Part shown: one piece after another, positions 7,894-17,630 of the stretch
How the letters are laid out: each line of letters begins with the position of its first letter
How positions within the stretch are numbered: the stretch's first letter is position 1
Source of the DNA: an uncultured Pseudomonadota bacterium
GTDB taxonomy: Bacteria; Bdellovibrionota_B; Oligoflexia; Oligoflexales; CAIYRB01
DNA length: 64,000 nucleotides
Assembly: GCA_903928445.1 (NCBI GenBank)
Contig: CAIYRB010000181.1
Coordinates: forward strand, 1 to 64,000
Direction: 5' to 3'
Translations under genes and position numbers: made by a program
The notes under the pieces: model-generated
The model's database searches: none
What the model was told of the DNA's origin: nothing
The model's input: the letters and a program-made list of their open reading frames with translations, nothing else

Positions 7894-9684
7894 ATGCATC
7901 AGTATCGCAGCCATACCTGCGGCCATCTCCGCGCCGACCACGTTGGCCAGACAGTTCGTCTTTCGGGATGGATGTTTCGTAAACGTGACCACGGTCAGCT
8001 GCTGTTTATCGATTTGCGCGACCACTACGGCGTGACCCAGATCGTCATCCAGCCGAGCCGCAGCTTTTTCGAAGCGGCGACACACCAGCGGCTAGAGAGC
8101 GTGATCACGATTACGGGTCACGTGATCGCGCGCGAGGGCAACACTGTGAATCCGGCCATGCCCACCGGTGCCATCGAGGTCGTCGTCGATGAATTTGTCG
8201 TTCAATCGTCGGCGGAAGTCCTGCCGTTCACGCTGGACGGCGACGACGATGTGTCAGAAGAACACCGCCTTAAATATCGCTTTCTCGATCTCCGCCGCGA
8301 CCATATGCAGCGCAATATCGTGCTTCGGTCTAAGGTGATTTCAAGCATCCGCCGGCGGATGACAGATTTGGGATTCAATGAGTTTCAAACGCCGATTTTG
8401 ACAAGCAGTTCGCCTGAAGGTGCACGCGATTTTCTCGTGCCAAGTCGACTGCACCCTGGCAAGTTTTATGCTTTGCCGCAAGCCCCTCAGCAGTTCAAGC
8501 AGCTGTTGATGGTCTCTGGGTTTGACCGCTACTTCCAAATCGCTCCGTGCTTTCGTGACGAAGACGCCCGCGCCGACCGCTCGCCGGGCGAGTTCTACCA
8601 GCTCGATATGGAGATGAGCTTCGCCACACAAGATGATGTGTTCCACGTCGTCGAGCAGCTTTTAACAGGAGTTTTCGGCGAATTCTCCGGCAAAAAACAT
8701 ACGCCAGCACCGTTTCCACGCATCTCCTACGACGATTCCATGCGCAAATATGGCAACGATAAGCCCGATCTGCGCAATCCCATCGTCATCGAGGATGTTA
8801 GTAGGATTTTTGCCCAGACTGACTTTAAAGCCTTCCGAGCGGCCGTCGACAGTGGCGATGTGGTCCGGGCCATTCCAGCCAAGGGGACGGCGACAAAGGC
8901 TCGGAGCTTCTTTGATAAAATGGTCGACCATGCGACGTCGATTGGCAGCAAGGGCCTAGCTTACTTGGTGTGGAGTGAAGAGGGAGTAAAGGGGCCGATC
9001 GCAAAATTTCTCAAGCCAGAGCAGCTGGCCGAATTGCGTCAGGCTTGTGATGTTGGCCCTGGCGACGCCGTATTTTTTGTTTGTGACAAACCTCTAGTCG
9101 CGCCGAAGCTTGCGGGACTGCTCAGGACAAAGCTCGGCGAGGATCTTGGGCTTATCGATCGCGATGTTTACAAGTTCTGCTGGATCGTCGACTTTCCGAT
9201 GTTCGAGCGCAACGACGAAGGTCAGATAGAATTTTCGCATAATCCATTTTCGATGCCGCAAGGGGGTATGCACGCACTCGAAACGCAGGATCCCTTGACG
9301 ATCAAAGCCTTTCAATACGACTCCGTATGCAACGGTATTGAACTGTCCAGCGGCGCTGTGCGGAATCATAAACCTGAAATCATGTACAAGGCCTTCAACA
9401 TTGCTGGTCACCCAGAAAACGCTGTCGATGAGCGCTTCGGAGGCATGATTCGTGCGTTTAAATTTGGTGCCCCACCGCATGCCGGTATCGCGCCTGGCAT
9501 CGACCGCATCGTCATGCTGCTAGCCGAGGAGACAAACATCCGCGAGATCATCGCCTTTCCGTTAAACCAAAAGGGCCTTGACCTGCTTATGAACGCGCCG
9601 GCCGAAGTCAGCGACAAGCAGCTAAAAGACGTCCATATCCGCATTGATCCGGCGGCGATTGCTGCAAAGAAGGCTCTGATATAG
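7894..9684 (+). CDS. aspS: Aspartyl-tRNA synthetase
   Basis: Charges tRNA-Asp (and perhaps tRNA-Asn; discrimination cannot be read here) with aspartate. The 596-residue length fits the bacterial type with the GAD insertion domain. Visible parts are the N-terminal anticodon-binding OB fold ([20 protein letters not shown]), class II motif 2 with the [20 protein letters not shown] segment, the flipping-loop QAPQQFKQ, and motif 3 [13 protein letters not shown]. It starts at the ATG at 7894, preceded by GGGAG. It converges on topA across an imperfect hairpin. If no AsnRS or GatCAB context is available, tRNA specificity remains open. Confidence 0.97.
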   Translation: MHQYRSHTCGHLRADHVGQTVRLSGWMFRKRDHGQLLFIDLRDHYGVTQIVIQPSRSFFEAATHQRLESVITITGHVIAREGNTVNPAMPTGAIEVVVDEFVVQSSAEVLPFTLDGDDDVSEEHRLKYRFLDLRRDHMQRNIVLRSKVISSIRRRMTDLGFNEFQTPILTSSSPEGARDFLVPSRLHPGKFYALPQAPQQFKQLLMVSGFDRYFQIAPCFRDEDARADRSPGEFYQLDMEMSFATQDDVFHVVEQLLTGVFGEFSGKKHTPAPFPRISYDDSMRKYGNDKPDLRNPIVIEDVSRIFAQTDFKAFRAAVDSGDVVRAIPAKGTATKARSFFDKMVDHATSIGSKGLAYLVWSEEGVKGPIAKFLKPEQLAELRQACDVGPGDAVFFVCDKPLVAPKLAGLLRTKLGEDLGLIDRDVYKFCWIVDFPMFERNDEGQIEFSHNPFSMPQGGMHALETQDPLTIKAFQYDSVCNGIELSSGAVRNHKPEIMYKAFNIAGHPENAVDERFGGMIRAFKFGAPPHAGIAPGIDRIVMLLAEETNIREIIAFPLNQKGLDLLMNAPAEVSDKQLKDVHIRIDPAAIAAKKALI

Positions 9685-9705
9685 TCGCGGGGCGGTTACC
9701 TACGT

Positions 9706-9745
9706 CCTGACAGTCCCCAGCGCTCTCTCGCCGGGGTCTGTCAGG
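9706..9745. terminator. Hairpin between convergent aspS and topA
   Basis: CCTGACAG-T-CCCC at 9706-9718 pairs with GGGG-T-CTGTCAGG at 9733-9745, leaving one T-T mismatch and a 14-base loop. No T-tract follows on either side, so it may act as a weak or factor-assisted terminator, or protect 3' ends. Confidence 0.5.
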
Positions 9746-9754
9746 GCCAGGCCT

Positions 9755-12073
9755 CTACGCTTCGGCCGGCTCGCCCGCTTCGGCTTCTGAGGTCCCGGGA
9801 GCCTCCACAACAGCCTTACAAGATGGGCAGATATGCCGTGTGCCGTCGCGTTTGGTGACGCGCTCAGTCATCAGCGAAAAGTTACATGCCGGACATGCCT
9901 GGTTGATCGGCTTATCCCAAACTGCATATTGGCATCCAGGATAGTTGGTGCAACCCCAGAAATTCTTGCTGGTGCGGGTGCGTCTAGGCACGAGATTCCC
10001 CGAGCACCCTTCCTCTGGACATTTGACGTCGGATTGTGGGCTTTTGACCGTGGGACAACTTGGATAGTCGACGCAGGCGATGTAATCACCAAAACGGCCG
10101 CTGCGGATGAGCATGTTTTTGCTGCAGCGAGGGCATTTATCCCCGGAGTAGTTTGGTTGAGTGACCACAATCGCCCCGTCGTTTGCGCGGACGAATTCGC
10201 GTGTGCTTCGACACTTGGGGTAGCCTGAGCAGCCGAGAAATTCACCGCGTGCTGACCATTTGATATGGTACATGCAGCCGCATAATTCACAGGCTATGGT
10301 CGTCGGTTCCGATGAGGCTTTGACATTGCGCATGCCGGTTTCGGCCTCAAGCACCTGGCCAGAAAACGGACCGTAGAAATCGCGCAAGATATCGCGCCAA
10401 TCGACCCCGCCCTCTTCCACGGTGTCCAGCTTTTCCTCCATCCCTGCGGTAAAGGTGACGCTGAGGATTTCGGGAAAGGCTTCGACCAGTAGCTCATTGA
10501 CCTTTTGGCCGAGTACCGAAGGCTCGTAACGATTCTCGTTCTTGGCTATATAGCCGCGGTCAACGATCGTCGATAAGATAGTGGCATAGGTCGAAGGTCG
10601 ACCGATGCCCTTTTCATCGAGTTCTTTGACCAGGGAGGATTCATTGAAGCGAGCAGGAGGTTGCGTAAAGTGCTGCTGCAAGTCCATGGACTTTAGACTC
10701 AGCATCTCGCCTTCCTTAAGTGGCGGCAAGATGCCCTCGACGGCGGCCTCGCTGTCATCATCGTCAGCCCTTGTTTGCACTTCATCCTGCCCCTCTTCGT
10801 ATACCTCGAGGAAGCCCTTAAACAGCAGGCGCGACCCACTTGCGCGCATGCCGATTTTGCCGTCATCAGCAGCCACATCGACGGCCATCTGATCATAGAC
10901 CGCGGGCTTCATCTGGCAGGCAACGAAGCGATTCCAGATCAGTCGGTATAACGACAGCTGCTCTTTGCTAAGCACCGCCGCGACTTTGTCCGGAGGCATC
11001 TCCAAAGTCGTCGGTCGAATGGCTTCGTGGGCGTCCTGTGCGGCCTTTTTTGTCCGATACTGATTCGGTTTGTCCGGCAAGCTCGCGGCACCATATTTCG
11101 CTGCAATAAATCCCCGCACTGCTGCCAAGGAATCATCGGAAAGGCGAGTCGAATCTGTCCGCATGTAGGTGATTAAGCCTAGTGGTCCCTCGCCCTCAAT
11201 ATCCACCCCTTCGTAAAGACTCTGCGCCACCGACATGGTCCGCTTGACGTTAAATCCAAGCTTTCGATAGGCTTCCTGCTGCAGTTTAGACGTGGTAAAG
11301 GGCGGGACTGGATTTTTCTTGCGCTCGCGCTGCTGGACCGCCTTAACCGTTAAGGGCTTGGCTTCGATGCGCTGCTTGATGGCTTGAGCTAGTGACTCGT
11401 TGTCCACACGCAGTTCTTTACCGATCTTGAGACCATCGACTGTGGTCAATCGTGCCGAAATCGGCGGCGGCGTCGTTGCCTCAAGCTTTGCATCGACCGT
11501 CCAGTACTCATCGGGAATGAATTTGCGTACTTCTGCTTCGCGCTCGCAGATCAAACGCACGGCGACGCTTTGCACCCGTCCGGCCGAGAGTCCGCGCTTC
11601 ACCTTTTTCCACAGCAACGGACTGATCTGGTAGCCCACCAAGCGGTCGAGGATGCGACGCGCCTGCTGCGCTTCATACTTATGGATATTCAGGATACCCG
11701 GGGCGCTGATTGCGTCTAGGACGCCCTTTTTCGTGATTTCCTGGATCAATACCCGCTGTACTTGATCAGGCCTTTTGCCAATTTCACCAGCGATATGCCA
11801 GGCGATCGCTTCGCCTTCGCGGTCGGGGTCGGGTGCTAGGTAGACATGGTCGGCAATCTTCGCTGCGGCCATGATTTCCTTTAAGATCTTTTCTTTACCA
11901 GGAATCGTGACGTATTGGGGTTCGAATTGGTGATCGACGTCGACGCCAAGTGAGCGGGCGGGCAAATCTTTGACATGACCCTTGGAGGCCAGGACTTCGT
12001 AGTCAGCACCCAGATACTTTTTCAGAGATTTTACTTTGGTCGGGGATTCCACGACGACTAAATATTTTGCCAC
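9755..12073 (-). CDS. topA: DNA topoisomerase I with four C-terminal zinc ribbons
   Basis: Type IA topoisomerase that relaxes negative supercoils. The Toprim domain opens with VVESPTKVKSL and contains DPDREGEAIAWHI. The catalytic tyrosine lies in LITYMRTDSTRLSD. After the core (about 590 residues) come four Cys4 ribbons: CELCG...CSGYPKC, CPRC...CVDYPSC, CPEEGC...CTNYPGC and CPAC...CPSC. The protein ends in an acidic Ala/Glu tail. Length 772 is between the E. coli (865) and shorter versions. It is followed upstream by smg and dprA on the same strand, the order dprA-smg-topA well known in proteobacteria. Confidence 0.97.
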   Translation of the reverse strand: MAKYLVVVESPTKVKSLKKYLGADYEVLASKGHVKDLPARSLGVDVDHQFEPQYVTIPGKEKILKEIMAAAKIADHVYLAPDPDREGEAIAWHIAGEIGKRPDQVQRVLIQEITKKGVLDAISAPGILNIHKYEAQQARRILDRLVGYQISPLLWKKVKRGLSAGRVQSVAVRLICEREAEVRKFIPDEYWTVDAKLEATTPPPISARLTTVDGLKIGKELRVDNESLAQAIKQRIEAKPLTVKAVQQRERKKNPVPPFTTSKLQQEAYRKLGFNVKRTMSVAQSLYEGVDIEGEGPLGLITYMRTDSTRLSDDSLAAVRGFIAAKYGAASLPDKPNQYRTKKAAQDAHEAIRPTTLEMPPDKVAAVLSKEQLSLYRLIWNRFVACQMKPAVYDQMAVDVAADDGKIGMRASGSRLLFKGFLEVYEEGQDEVQTRADDDDSEAAVEGILPPLKEGEMLSLKSMDLQQHFTQPPARFNESSLVKELDEKGIGRPSTYATILSTIVDRGYIAKNENRYEPSVLGQKVNELLVEAFPEILSVTFTAGMEEKLDTVEEGGVDWRDILRDFYGPFSGQVLEAETGMRNVKASSEPTTIACELCGCMYHIKWSARGEFLGCSGYPKCRSTREFVRANDGAIVVTQPNYSGDKCPRCSKNMLIRSGRFGDYIACVDYPSCPTVKSPQSDVKCPEEGCSGNLVPRRTRTSKNFWGCTNYPGCQYAVWDKPINQACPACNFSLMTERVTKRDGTRHICPSCKAVVEAPGTSEAEAGEPAEA

Positions 12074-12123
12074 GCTGCTTGTTCTCTCTTAGGTCGTACG
12101 ACCAAGACGGTGCTAACCGCCAA

Positions 12124-12621
12124 CTAGTTATAGTGATCCTTGGACCTGACTCCCAATACTTCGCTCAGCTTCATCCCGGCCAGGGAGGGGGCTGATATGC
12201 CAAGAATATCAGCGAGGAAAGCCTCGACGTCGGCATCATCCCAGTCGCGCGAGTCGACCCCGCGCAGGCTTTCTAAAAGTCGCTCTGCTTGATCCTGGCC
12301 AAGCCATCCGCGGCGGCGGCAGGTTTCGACCGCGCGCAAAAGTCGCGGATGCAAACTCGCCTTTTCCAAAGCATGGTCGACCCGCACTCCACTAGCGACG
12401 GGTTGCAGCATGCCAAGGGTATCCATCAAAGTCCCAGATAGCGCAGCCTTGTCCATCCAGTCTAGGGCCTTGCCTATCCCGTCGGAAGAAAATCCACGCT
12501 GCGATAACTTGGTTCTGATCAAAGACGACTCCTCAGGGGCAATCCCGTCACGACTGACCAGATCTGAGATGCTGCGAACCGCCAACCACCACTCTTGGGG
12601 CGCCTCAGTATGAATCGTCAT
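12124..12621 (-). CDS. smg: Smg-like (DUF494) protein
   Basis: A 165-residue soluble protein. The N-terminal part has a Glu/Leu-rich helical pattern with LSQRGFSSDGIGKALDWMD, which resembles the Smg/DUF494 segment 'L...GF...I..AL.WL'. Length and position between dprA and topA also match Smg. Similarity by eye is moderate, and position is the stronger argument. Molecular function is unknown; a role in DNA uptake or processing is only guessed from its neighbours. The ATG at 12619-12621 follows GGAGAGGTG. A weak repeat lies between this gene and dprA. Confidence 0.7.
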   Translation of the reverse strand: MTIHTEAPQEWWLAVRSISDLVSRDGIAPEESSLIRTKLSQRGFSSDGIGKALDWMDKAALSGTLMDTLGMLQPVASGVRVDHALEKASLHPRLLRAVETCRRRGWLGQDQAERLLESLRGVDSRDWDDADVEAFLADILGISAPSLAGMKLSEVLGVRSKDHYN

Positions 12622-12652
12622 ACATCACCTCTCCGCACTGGGTCCGCAAGAG

Positions 12653-12674
12653 CGGAATTCTTTTCGGAATTCTT
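12653..12674. repeat. Short direct repeat between dprA and smg
   Basis: CGGAATTCTT occurs at 12653-12662 and again at 12665-12674. Because GAATTC is self-complementary, the segment can also fold into alternative small hairpins. No function can be assigned; it lies in the 130-base gap before smg. Confidence 0.5.
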
Positions 12675-12751
12675 CCTGGCATAGCAGCTAGTCAGGGGAC
12701 TGTCCACCAAGGGTCCAGGAAAAACCAGTTTTCAGCTTAAGCTTCAGCGCC

Positions 12752-13765
12752 TTAGCCCTCGTGAAGGGAATCTTGCTGTGGATCCTGGCTGGCCGAAGCA
12801 GTGGTTGTTGAGCCGAAGCATCGGCCCCTCCAACCATCTAAAAAGTCCTCAGCGTTGTCAAAGCCCCAGGCCCCCTCGTACAACAAGGCGGCACTGCCGT
12901 TTGCGCGCACGTCACCGACCGGGTGCTGCATCACCGCAACGTCGCGTCCTTGGTCTAACGCAAGTCGCGCCGTAACCAAGGCACCTGAACGAGTCGCAGC
13001 CTGCATTAGCACGGTTATTGCGCCAAGCCCTGAGATGATGCGATTTCTTGCCATGAAGTCGACGGGCCGGCAAGTTGCAGTCCACAATCTTTCAGAAATC
13101 AGCAGCGCCTTTTGTGCACGCAAGCGCTGAAACACAGGCTCATTGGCGCGAGGGTACAATGTGGCTAAGCCACCAGCAAAGATGCAGGCAGCGGGAGCGG
13201 GATACAAGTGGCTGGCAAGCACGCCGTGGTGTGCCGCGATATCGCAGCCGAAGGCGCCACCGCTGACCACCAGAAATCCCTTGCTAGCCAAACAGCGACC
13301 AAGATCAAAGCTAGCGTGCATGGCCAGGGCTGAGGCTTTGCGCGAGCCGACGACGCTGACTGCGGGCAAAGCGAAACCTTGCAAGTCGCCGCATACGGAC
13401 AAAGCCATAGGCGGATCGTTGATCTGACGCAGCGCTATGGGATAGCGCGGATCACATAAGGGTACGTAGGTGCCACCAGCCGTCGTCAATGCCCTCAGGT
13501 GCTGATGCGTCGTCCGCGCTAGTAGCAGTCCGTCGCGATCAATGTACTTTTGATAGCGGCTAAACCAAGCTAACGCCGGCTCGTTGCGGCACTGGTCGGC
13601 GTGAATCAAGCGCAGCCAATCGCGCTCCTCGAGGCCGAGGATCATGCTTGCATCTAGCTGTTCGTCCGCCGACTCCACCTCGCTGATGAGCGGCGGCGGC
13701 AGCCAGCGATGAAGCAGCTGCGAGGCAATATGGGTCAGAGTATAACGTACCGCAGTCATCATCAC
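12752..13765 (-). CDS. dprA: DNA-processing protein DprA/Smf
   Basis: Loads RecA on incoming single-stranded DNA during transformation. The Rossmann-like domain is complete: VSVVGSRKAS, VVSGGAFGCDIAAHHGVL, FAGGLATLYPRAN, the ARNRIISGL motif and SGALVTARLALDQGRDVAVM. An N-terminal helical (SAM-like) region of about 100 residues precedes it. The C-terminal winged-helix domain found in many DprA proteins is missing; the protein ends soon after the core at 337 residues. The start MMMTAVRY is approximate. It begins the dprA-smg-topA unit. No other competence gene is in the window. Confidence 0.92.
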   Translation of the reverse strand: MMMTAVRYTLTHIASQLLHRWLPPPLISEVESADEQLDASMILGLEERDWLRLIHADQCRNEPALAWFSRYQKYIDRDGLLLARTTHQHLRALTTAGGTYVPLCDPRYPIALRQINDPPMALSVCGDLQGFALPAVSVVGSRKASALAMHASFDLGRCLASKGFLVVSGGAFGCDIAAHHGVLASHLYPAPAACIFAGGLATLYPRANEPVFQRLRAQKALLISERLWTATCRPVDFMARNRIISGLGAITVLMQAATRSGALVTARLALDQGRDVAVMQHPVGDVRANGSAALLYEGAWGFDNAEDFLDGWRGRCFGSTTTASASQDPQQDSLHEG

Positions 13766-13862
13766 AGCTCCTCCAAGCTGCGACTAAACTAAGCGGAGGC
13801 CCGATCAGTGGCGAGCGACCTACAACATGTCGGGCCCAGACGCTCACTACCATTTTGAAATT

Positions 13863-14726
13863 CTAGCCACCGCTGGTGTCACCGTCGCTGGCGTCCCCGC
13901 CGCCGGTGTTTCCACCACCCGCGCTTCCGTTTGCTCCGGCTTTATTCGGGTCCTTTTTACAACTGCTGGAACCAGCGCTGCTTTGTGCTCCCTGAGGCAG
14001 TCCGATGTTATTCTTTTTGAGCAGATTTGCATAGAGCGCGAGACATGCGACGCCAGCAGCAGTGAGGTTGCTATTGATTGACGATGGGTCGGCGTTCATC
14101 AATAGGATGCCGATGACCAAGCCCGGCCCACACGCGGACATGCCGGTGGTCGCTGCTATAGTCGCCTTGGTATCGCCGCCGCCGACTGGTGAGGTAGTCG
14201 AACTAATTGTACTATCGCAGGGTCCAACGGGTGAGGTAGACAATATTTTTTTTGGACCAGAAGTTACATCGGCTCCGTTCATGACATCTGCGATTGAGCT
14301 TATTGATGCCCTCAAATCCTCTTTGTGAATCAGTTTTGGGTCGAGATTGATAGCATCAAAAAGATCGCCAAGATTGGCGTATTTCGAGCAGAAGAAGTTC
14401 AATTCGGTTGAATGGGTGATGAAAAAACCACGGGTGGTTCGCCACTTTGAAGGCGTCAACTGCACAGGATTGTTGTCGGATACTTTAGCGAGGACCTTGC
14501 AAAGATTGTCTAGTTTGACTTTGCGCATGCCCTGCACGGTCACTTCGCCACCAGGTTTGGTTGTTTCCTGAGTGTAGGCTTGGACGATTTCATCAGTAGA
14601 CTTGGCCGCGGTACTGCCGCCAAACGCAGCGGATCCACTGCTGCCACTCGAATTATTGCATGAGGCTAGGGTTGCACTCAGAGCAATGAGCATCAAGATT
14701 GTATGGATGTAGCGTGTACGATTCAT
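13863..14726 (-). CDS. Lipoprotein with low-complexity ends, unknown
   Basis: The N-terminus is a standard lipoprotein signal with lipobox LASC. The first mature residues (NNSSGSSGSAAFGG) are a Ser/Gly spacer. The middle, about residues 40-240, is a mixed alpha/beta-like sequence (VTVQGMRKVKLDNLCKVLAK) with several Cys residues and a Thr/Ser-rich patch. The C-terminus is Gly/Asp/Ser-rich (GGGNTGGGDASDGDTSGG). No family is recognised. It stands alone on its strand, 226 bases downstream of the LysM gene, whose transcript may read into it. Confidence 0.75.
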   Translation of the reverse strand: MNRTRYIHTILMLIALSATLASCNNSSGSSGSAAFGGSTAAKSTDEIVQAYTQETTKPGGEVTVQGMRKVKLDNLCKVLAKVSDNNPVQLTPSKWRTTRGFFITHSTELNFFCSKYANLGDLFDAINLDPKLIHKEDLRASISSIADVMNGADVTSGPKKILSTSPVGPCDSTISSTTSPVGGGDTKATIAATTGMSACGPGLVIGILLMNADPSSINSNLTAAGVACLALYANLLKKNNIGLPQGAQSSAGSSSCKKDPNKAGANGSAGGGNTGGGDASDGDTSGG

Positions 14727-14952
14727 GAAGGTCCTCTATTCAAGCGCTAGCCTCGGGCTATCGCATAGGTCGTGGTCCTTAAGAAATACCAGGAGACATA
14801 TCGGTATCGGTCGTTTTGGCGAAAAGCTTGAGGCCATTGCTCAGATCAGGGGAAATCTATTCAATATTGGTATGTTGCTGCCATGATTCATGGGCGAATT
14901 AAAGATGCCCTTGGGTGCCGGCACTCGTTTGCCACTACAGCATCAGGTGCCG

Positions 14953-16683
14953 TTATCCTTTGTTCGTGCGATCGCCAATGCGGATGGCTTCGCTGGAACG
15001 AACGACATAACCACAAGCTCCGACGTCGGTAACGTCGATGATCCGCATGGATCCGATCATCGCGTAGTCGATCGGTAATCCCTTATCGCCTGAAGACAGT
15101 GAAACGTAGCCAGGAGTCCCATAGATTGGCAGGTAGCTACCCACGGTTACGCCGCCGTTGCTCCCCCGGTCAATCAGCGCGATGTCGCCGCGTCCACCGA
15201 CTTCCTGGTCGATATTTTCCCAGGCGACGATCCGAGCTGGCGCCCCTGAGAGGCCGCCTACCGAGTCGTTGATTGGCACCGTACGTCTGCTTGAGATATA
15301 GGCGACGACGATATCACCGGGCGATACTCCAAGTTGGCTGTCTTGGATTTGACCGGCAAAGGATTTGTCGGCTGTTGCATGGGTGACTCGCACGTTGGCC
15401 ACGAAATAATACCGATACCCGACAAAGTCGCCACTGTCGGGATCCTCGACGTCTCCGGCGGGACGAATCACCGTATAAATCGTGCCTAAGCTAACGCTTG
15501 AAGCAGGCTCCATAAACACCTGGTCGCCGGCAGCAACGTTGGCTTCCCCAACACGGCCGCCGGTAATCACCGCCAATGCATCGCGTTCCTTAGCATAAAT
15601 AAACCCAGGAACGTGGACCGGCTTCTCCGATAGGTTGGCGGTGTGGCCACCCGTAAGGATCTCATCTTGAAGCATATCGACCTGACTGGGTCCGACCACT
15701 TCGACGACATAATCTGTCACGGCGCTGCGTTGAGGGAAAAAGACTTTTTCTGCGACCAGCTGCGACTCATCCAACACCCCCTTGTCGATAGGTATCACGT
15801 CATCTTCGCTGACGACTTGGAGGTAAGGCGGAGTCTCGTCGTCGCCAGCATAAAATCGTAGTCGCATGTTTGGAAAAATAAAGTGCGGATTCTTGATCTC
15901 AGGATTTAGCGCCCACAGCTTTGGCCAGTACCCGGCCTCGTCAAGCAACTGATCACAGATGTCATAGAGGTTGTCGCCTGGCTCGACTTGATATTCCTCA
16001 GGCGCTTCGCCCTCGGCCATCGCGCGCATGGTGCCCGGAATGGGCGGCGCGCCGGCGAATTCATTGGGTGGTGGTAGAGGCGGTGCATCCACGGTAAGCG
16101 AAGCCGTTGCTTTGGGCTGCAAGTCCTCTTGACCGGTCGCTTCTTCGCTCGGCGGAAGAGACGTCCCGGCCGCGGCCGGCGCTACGGGAGGGGGCACAGG
16201 CGGACTCGAGGCGGCCGCTTCCGGCTTTGATACGGGCAAAGGCGTAGGACTTGGCGCCGCCGCCGTCTTGGCGGCTTGGGACTCTGCGGGAGGCGGGCCT
16301 TGCTGGACTGGAACCGACTTAATGCTGGTTTCAGCTGGCAGATTGCTGCTAGGTGCTGGTGCATTATTAAACAGACTGCTGCTAACCCCGGCGTTTTTTG
16401 GCGGCGAAACATCGAACTGTCCTGGATCATCGATCGCGGGAGACTCATTGCCATTGTTGCTAGATGAAGCCGCGTCGTCGAGAGCGCCGTTGGCAGTGAC
16501 GTCATTAAAGTTATCGCTGGGTGTAGATCGTTCTAGGCTTGTGCCATCCTGAATATTTTTGGAATTTTGTCGCTGTTGGCTCGTAGACTCATCTTCTTGA
16601 GCGAATGCGCACGGGCTGCCGAAGGCGGCGCTGAGTGCGGTCCACATGATGGCAGGAAACCACTTAAACATCGCCCTATTCAC
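14953..16683 (-). CDS. Secreted LysM-domain cell-wall protein
   Basis: A 576-residue exported protein. A signal peptide (FKWFPAIMWTALSAAFG...CAFA) is followed by about 190 residues rich in Ser, Pro, Ala and Asn. A LysM domain lies at about 225-285 (YQVEPGDNLYDICDQLL, LWALNPEIKNPHFIFPNMRL). The C-terminal 290 residues are beta-rich with Gly/Val and repeated GD turns, a build seen in LysM proteins of deltaproteobacteria. LysM binds peptidoglycan GlcNAc. The GTG at 16681-16683 overlaps the stop of the upstream lipoprotein gene (coupling); an in-frame ATG at 16671 is the alternative start. It ends the four-gene envelope operon. Confidence 0.88.
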   Translation of the reverse strand: MNRAMFKWFPAIMWTALSAAFGSPCAFAQEDESTSQQRQNSKNIQDGTSLERSTPSDNFNDVTANGALDDAASSSNNGNESPAIDDPGQFDVSPPKNAGVSSSLFNNAPAPSSNLPAETSIKSVPVQQGPPPAESQAAKTAAAPSPTPLPVSKPEAAASSPPVPPPVAPAAAGTSLPPSEEATGQEDLQPKATASLTVDAPPLPPPNEFAGAPPIPGTMRAMAEGEAPEEYQVEPGDNLYDICDQLLDEAGYWPKLWALNPEIKNPHFIFPNMRLRFYAGDDETPPYLQVVSEDDVIPIDKGVLDESQLVAEKVFFPQRSAVTDYVVEVVGPSQVDMLQDEILTGGHTANLSEKPVHVPGFIYAKERDALAVITGGRVGEANVAAGDQVFMEPASSVSLGTIYTVIRPAGDVEDPDSGDFVGYRYYFVANVRVTHATADKSFAGQIQDSQLGVSPGDIVVAYISSRRTVPINDSVGGLSGAPARIVAWENIDQEVGGRGDIALIDRGSNGGVTVGSYLPIYGTPGYVSLSSGDKGLPIDYAMIGSMRIIDVTDVGACGYVVRSSEAIRIGDRTNKG

Positions 16684-17603
16684 AACTTTTTGTCCAGTGT
16701 TTGGAGTTCCATCTTGGCCATTTCGGCCGCATCTTCGTAAGGGTGTTGTTGGATGATGTCACGAAACCGGCGTAGCGCAGTCTCCTGCTTACCAAGCTGC
16801 CACTCTATGCGGCCGAGTTCAAATTTTGCTCTGGGAACCCAAGGACTTTTGGCATGGTCCTGCAGAAATTCTGTAAGAAGCTGAAGTGCGGTATTGTATT
16901 CTTTTAAGTTGGCCCAGCACTTCGCCGTCCAATAGATATGCATGCCACCACCGACCTGATCACCAAAGCGTTTGCCGATATCCGAATACTCAACGACAGC
17001 CGCGCCATAGCGACCCGATCTAAACAAATCAGTAGCTATAGCAAGAGCCTTTTGATAAGCATCCGCATCCTCCTGGTTCAAGCCGGAGGGTGTCTTCGGT
17101 TCGGGGGCAGTAGCGGCCTTCGGCTTACCTTGACTCGTTTGGCTCACGACTGGTTTGGCGCTATCATCTTGCGGGTGTGCCGCGCCTTGCGACGCAGCGG
17201 TCTCGTCAACCTCACTTGCTTTCTTGGTGTTATCCTTTGCAGTCGCCTTAGCTGGTTCCTTTGTCGCTCCTGAGCCTTTGGACCTGCCCTTTTTTGCTTG
17301 CTCAGGTCGGCGCAGCTCTTCGGGCAAGATACCCAGAATCACCCCTTTTTCGACAATCGCCAGGCGTTCTTTCGATCGCGCTTGTTCCTCTTCAAGCTCA
17401 TCCACCCGTGCCCAGAGCCTGGCCAACTTCAGCTCTTGCTCGTCCTTGAGTGTTGCCGTTTTTGGGGCGGCGGCTTTGCTATCTGCTTCGGCCTTGGCCT
17501 CGGCCGTCGGTTCATTGACGTTACTTTCGCCAAATAGCCTACATCCCGCCAAAGTGAGTGCCAGAGTAAGGACTAAGACAGTTCGTGATGAGTTAATGGG
17601 CAA
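16680..17603 (-). CDS. TPR lipoprotein (CpoB/BamD-like build)
   Basis: The signal ends in lipobox LAGC (Cys about 21). A coiled-coil stretch follows (ELKLARLWARVDELEEEQ), then a Lys/Ala/Pro-rich linker of about 80 residues. The C-terminal part has TPR-like helices (YGAAVVEYSDIGKRFGD, NTALQLLTEFLQDHAKSPWV, ETALRRFRDIIQQHPYEDAA). The sequential 'sizes of hops' pattern is that of outer-membrane assembly or Tol-associated TPR lipoproteins. It is the second such protein in this window (the first is at 2086-2946). Its stop overlaps the LysM gene start, and it is 27 bases after the PilZ gene, so the products likely act together at the cell wall. The exact role is unknown. Confidence 0.8.
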   Translation of the reverse strand: MPINSSRTVLVLTLALTLAGCRLFGESNVNEPTAEAKAEADSKAAAPKTATLKDEQELKLARLWARVDELEEEQARSKERLAIVEKGVILGILPEELRRPEQAKKGRSKGSGATKEPAKATAKDNTKKASEVDETAASQGAAHPQDDSAKPVVSQTSQGKPKAATAPEPKTPSGLNQEDADAYQKALAIATDLFRSGRYGAAVVEYSDIGKRFGDQVGGGMHIYWTAKCWANLKEYNTALQLLTEFLQDHAKSPWVPRAKFELGRIEWQLGKQETALRRFRDIIQQHPYEDAAEMAKMELQTLDKKL

Positions 17604-17630
17604 CTTCCTCTCCTCCCTAGACCTATCTGC

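Noticed and set aside
13827-14081. Plus-strand frame over the lipoprotein C-terminus
   Set aside because: Antisense shadow of a Gly/Asp-rich coding tail; no start signal.
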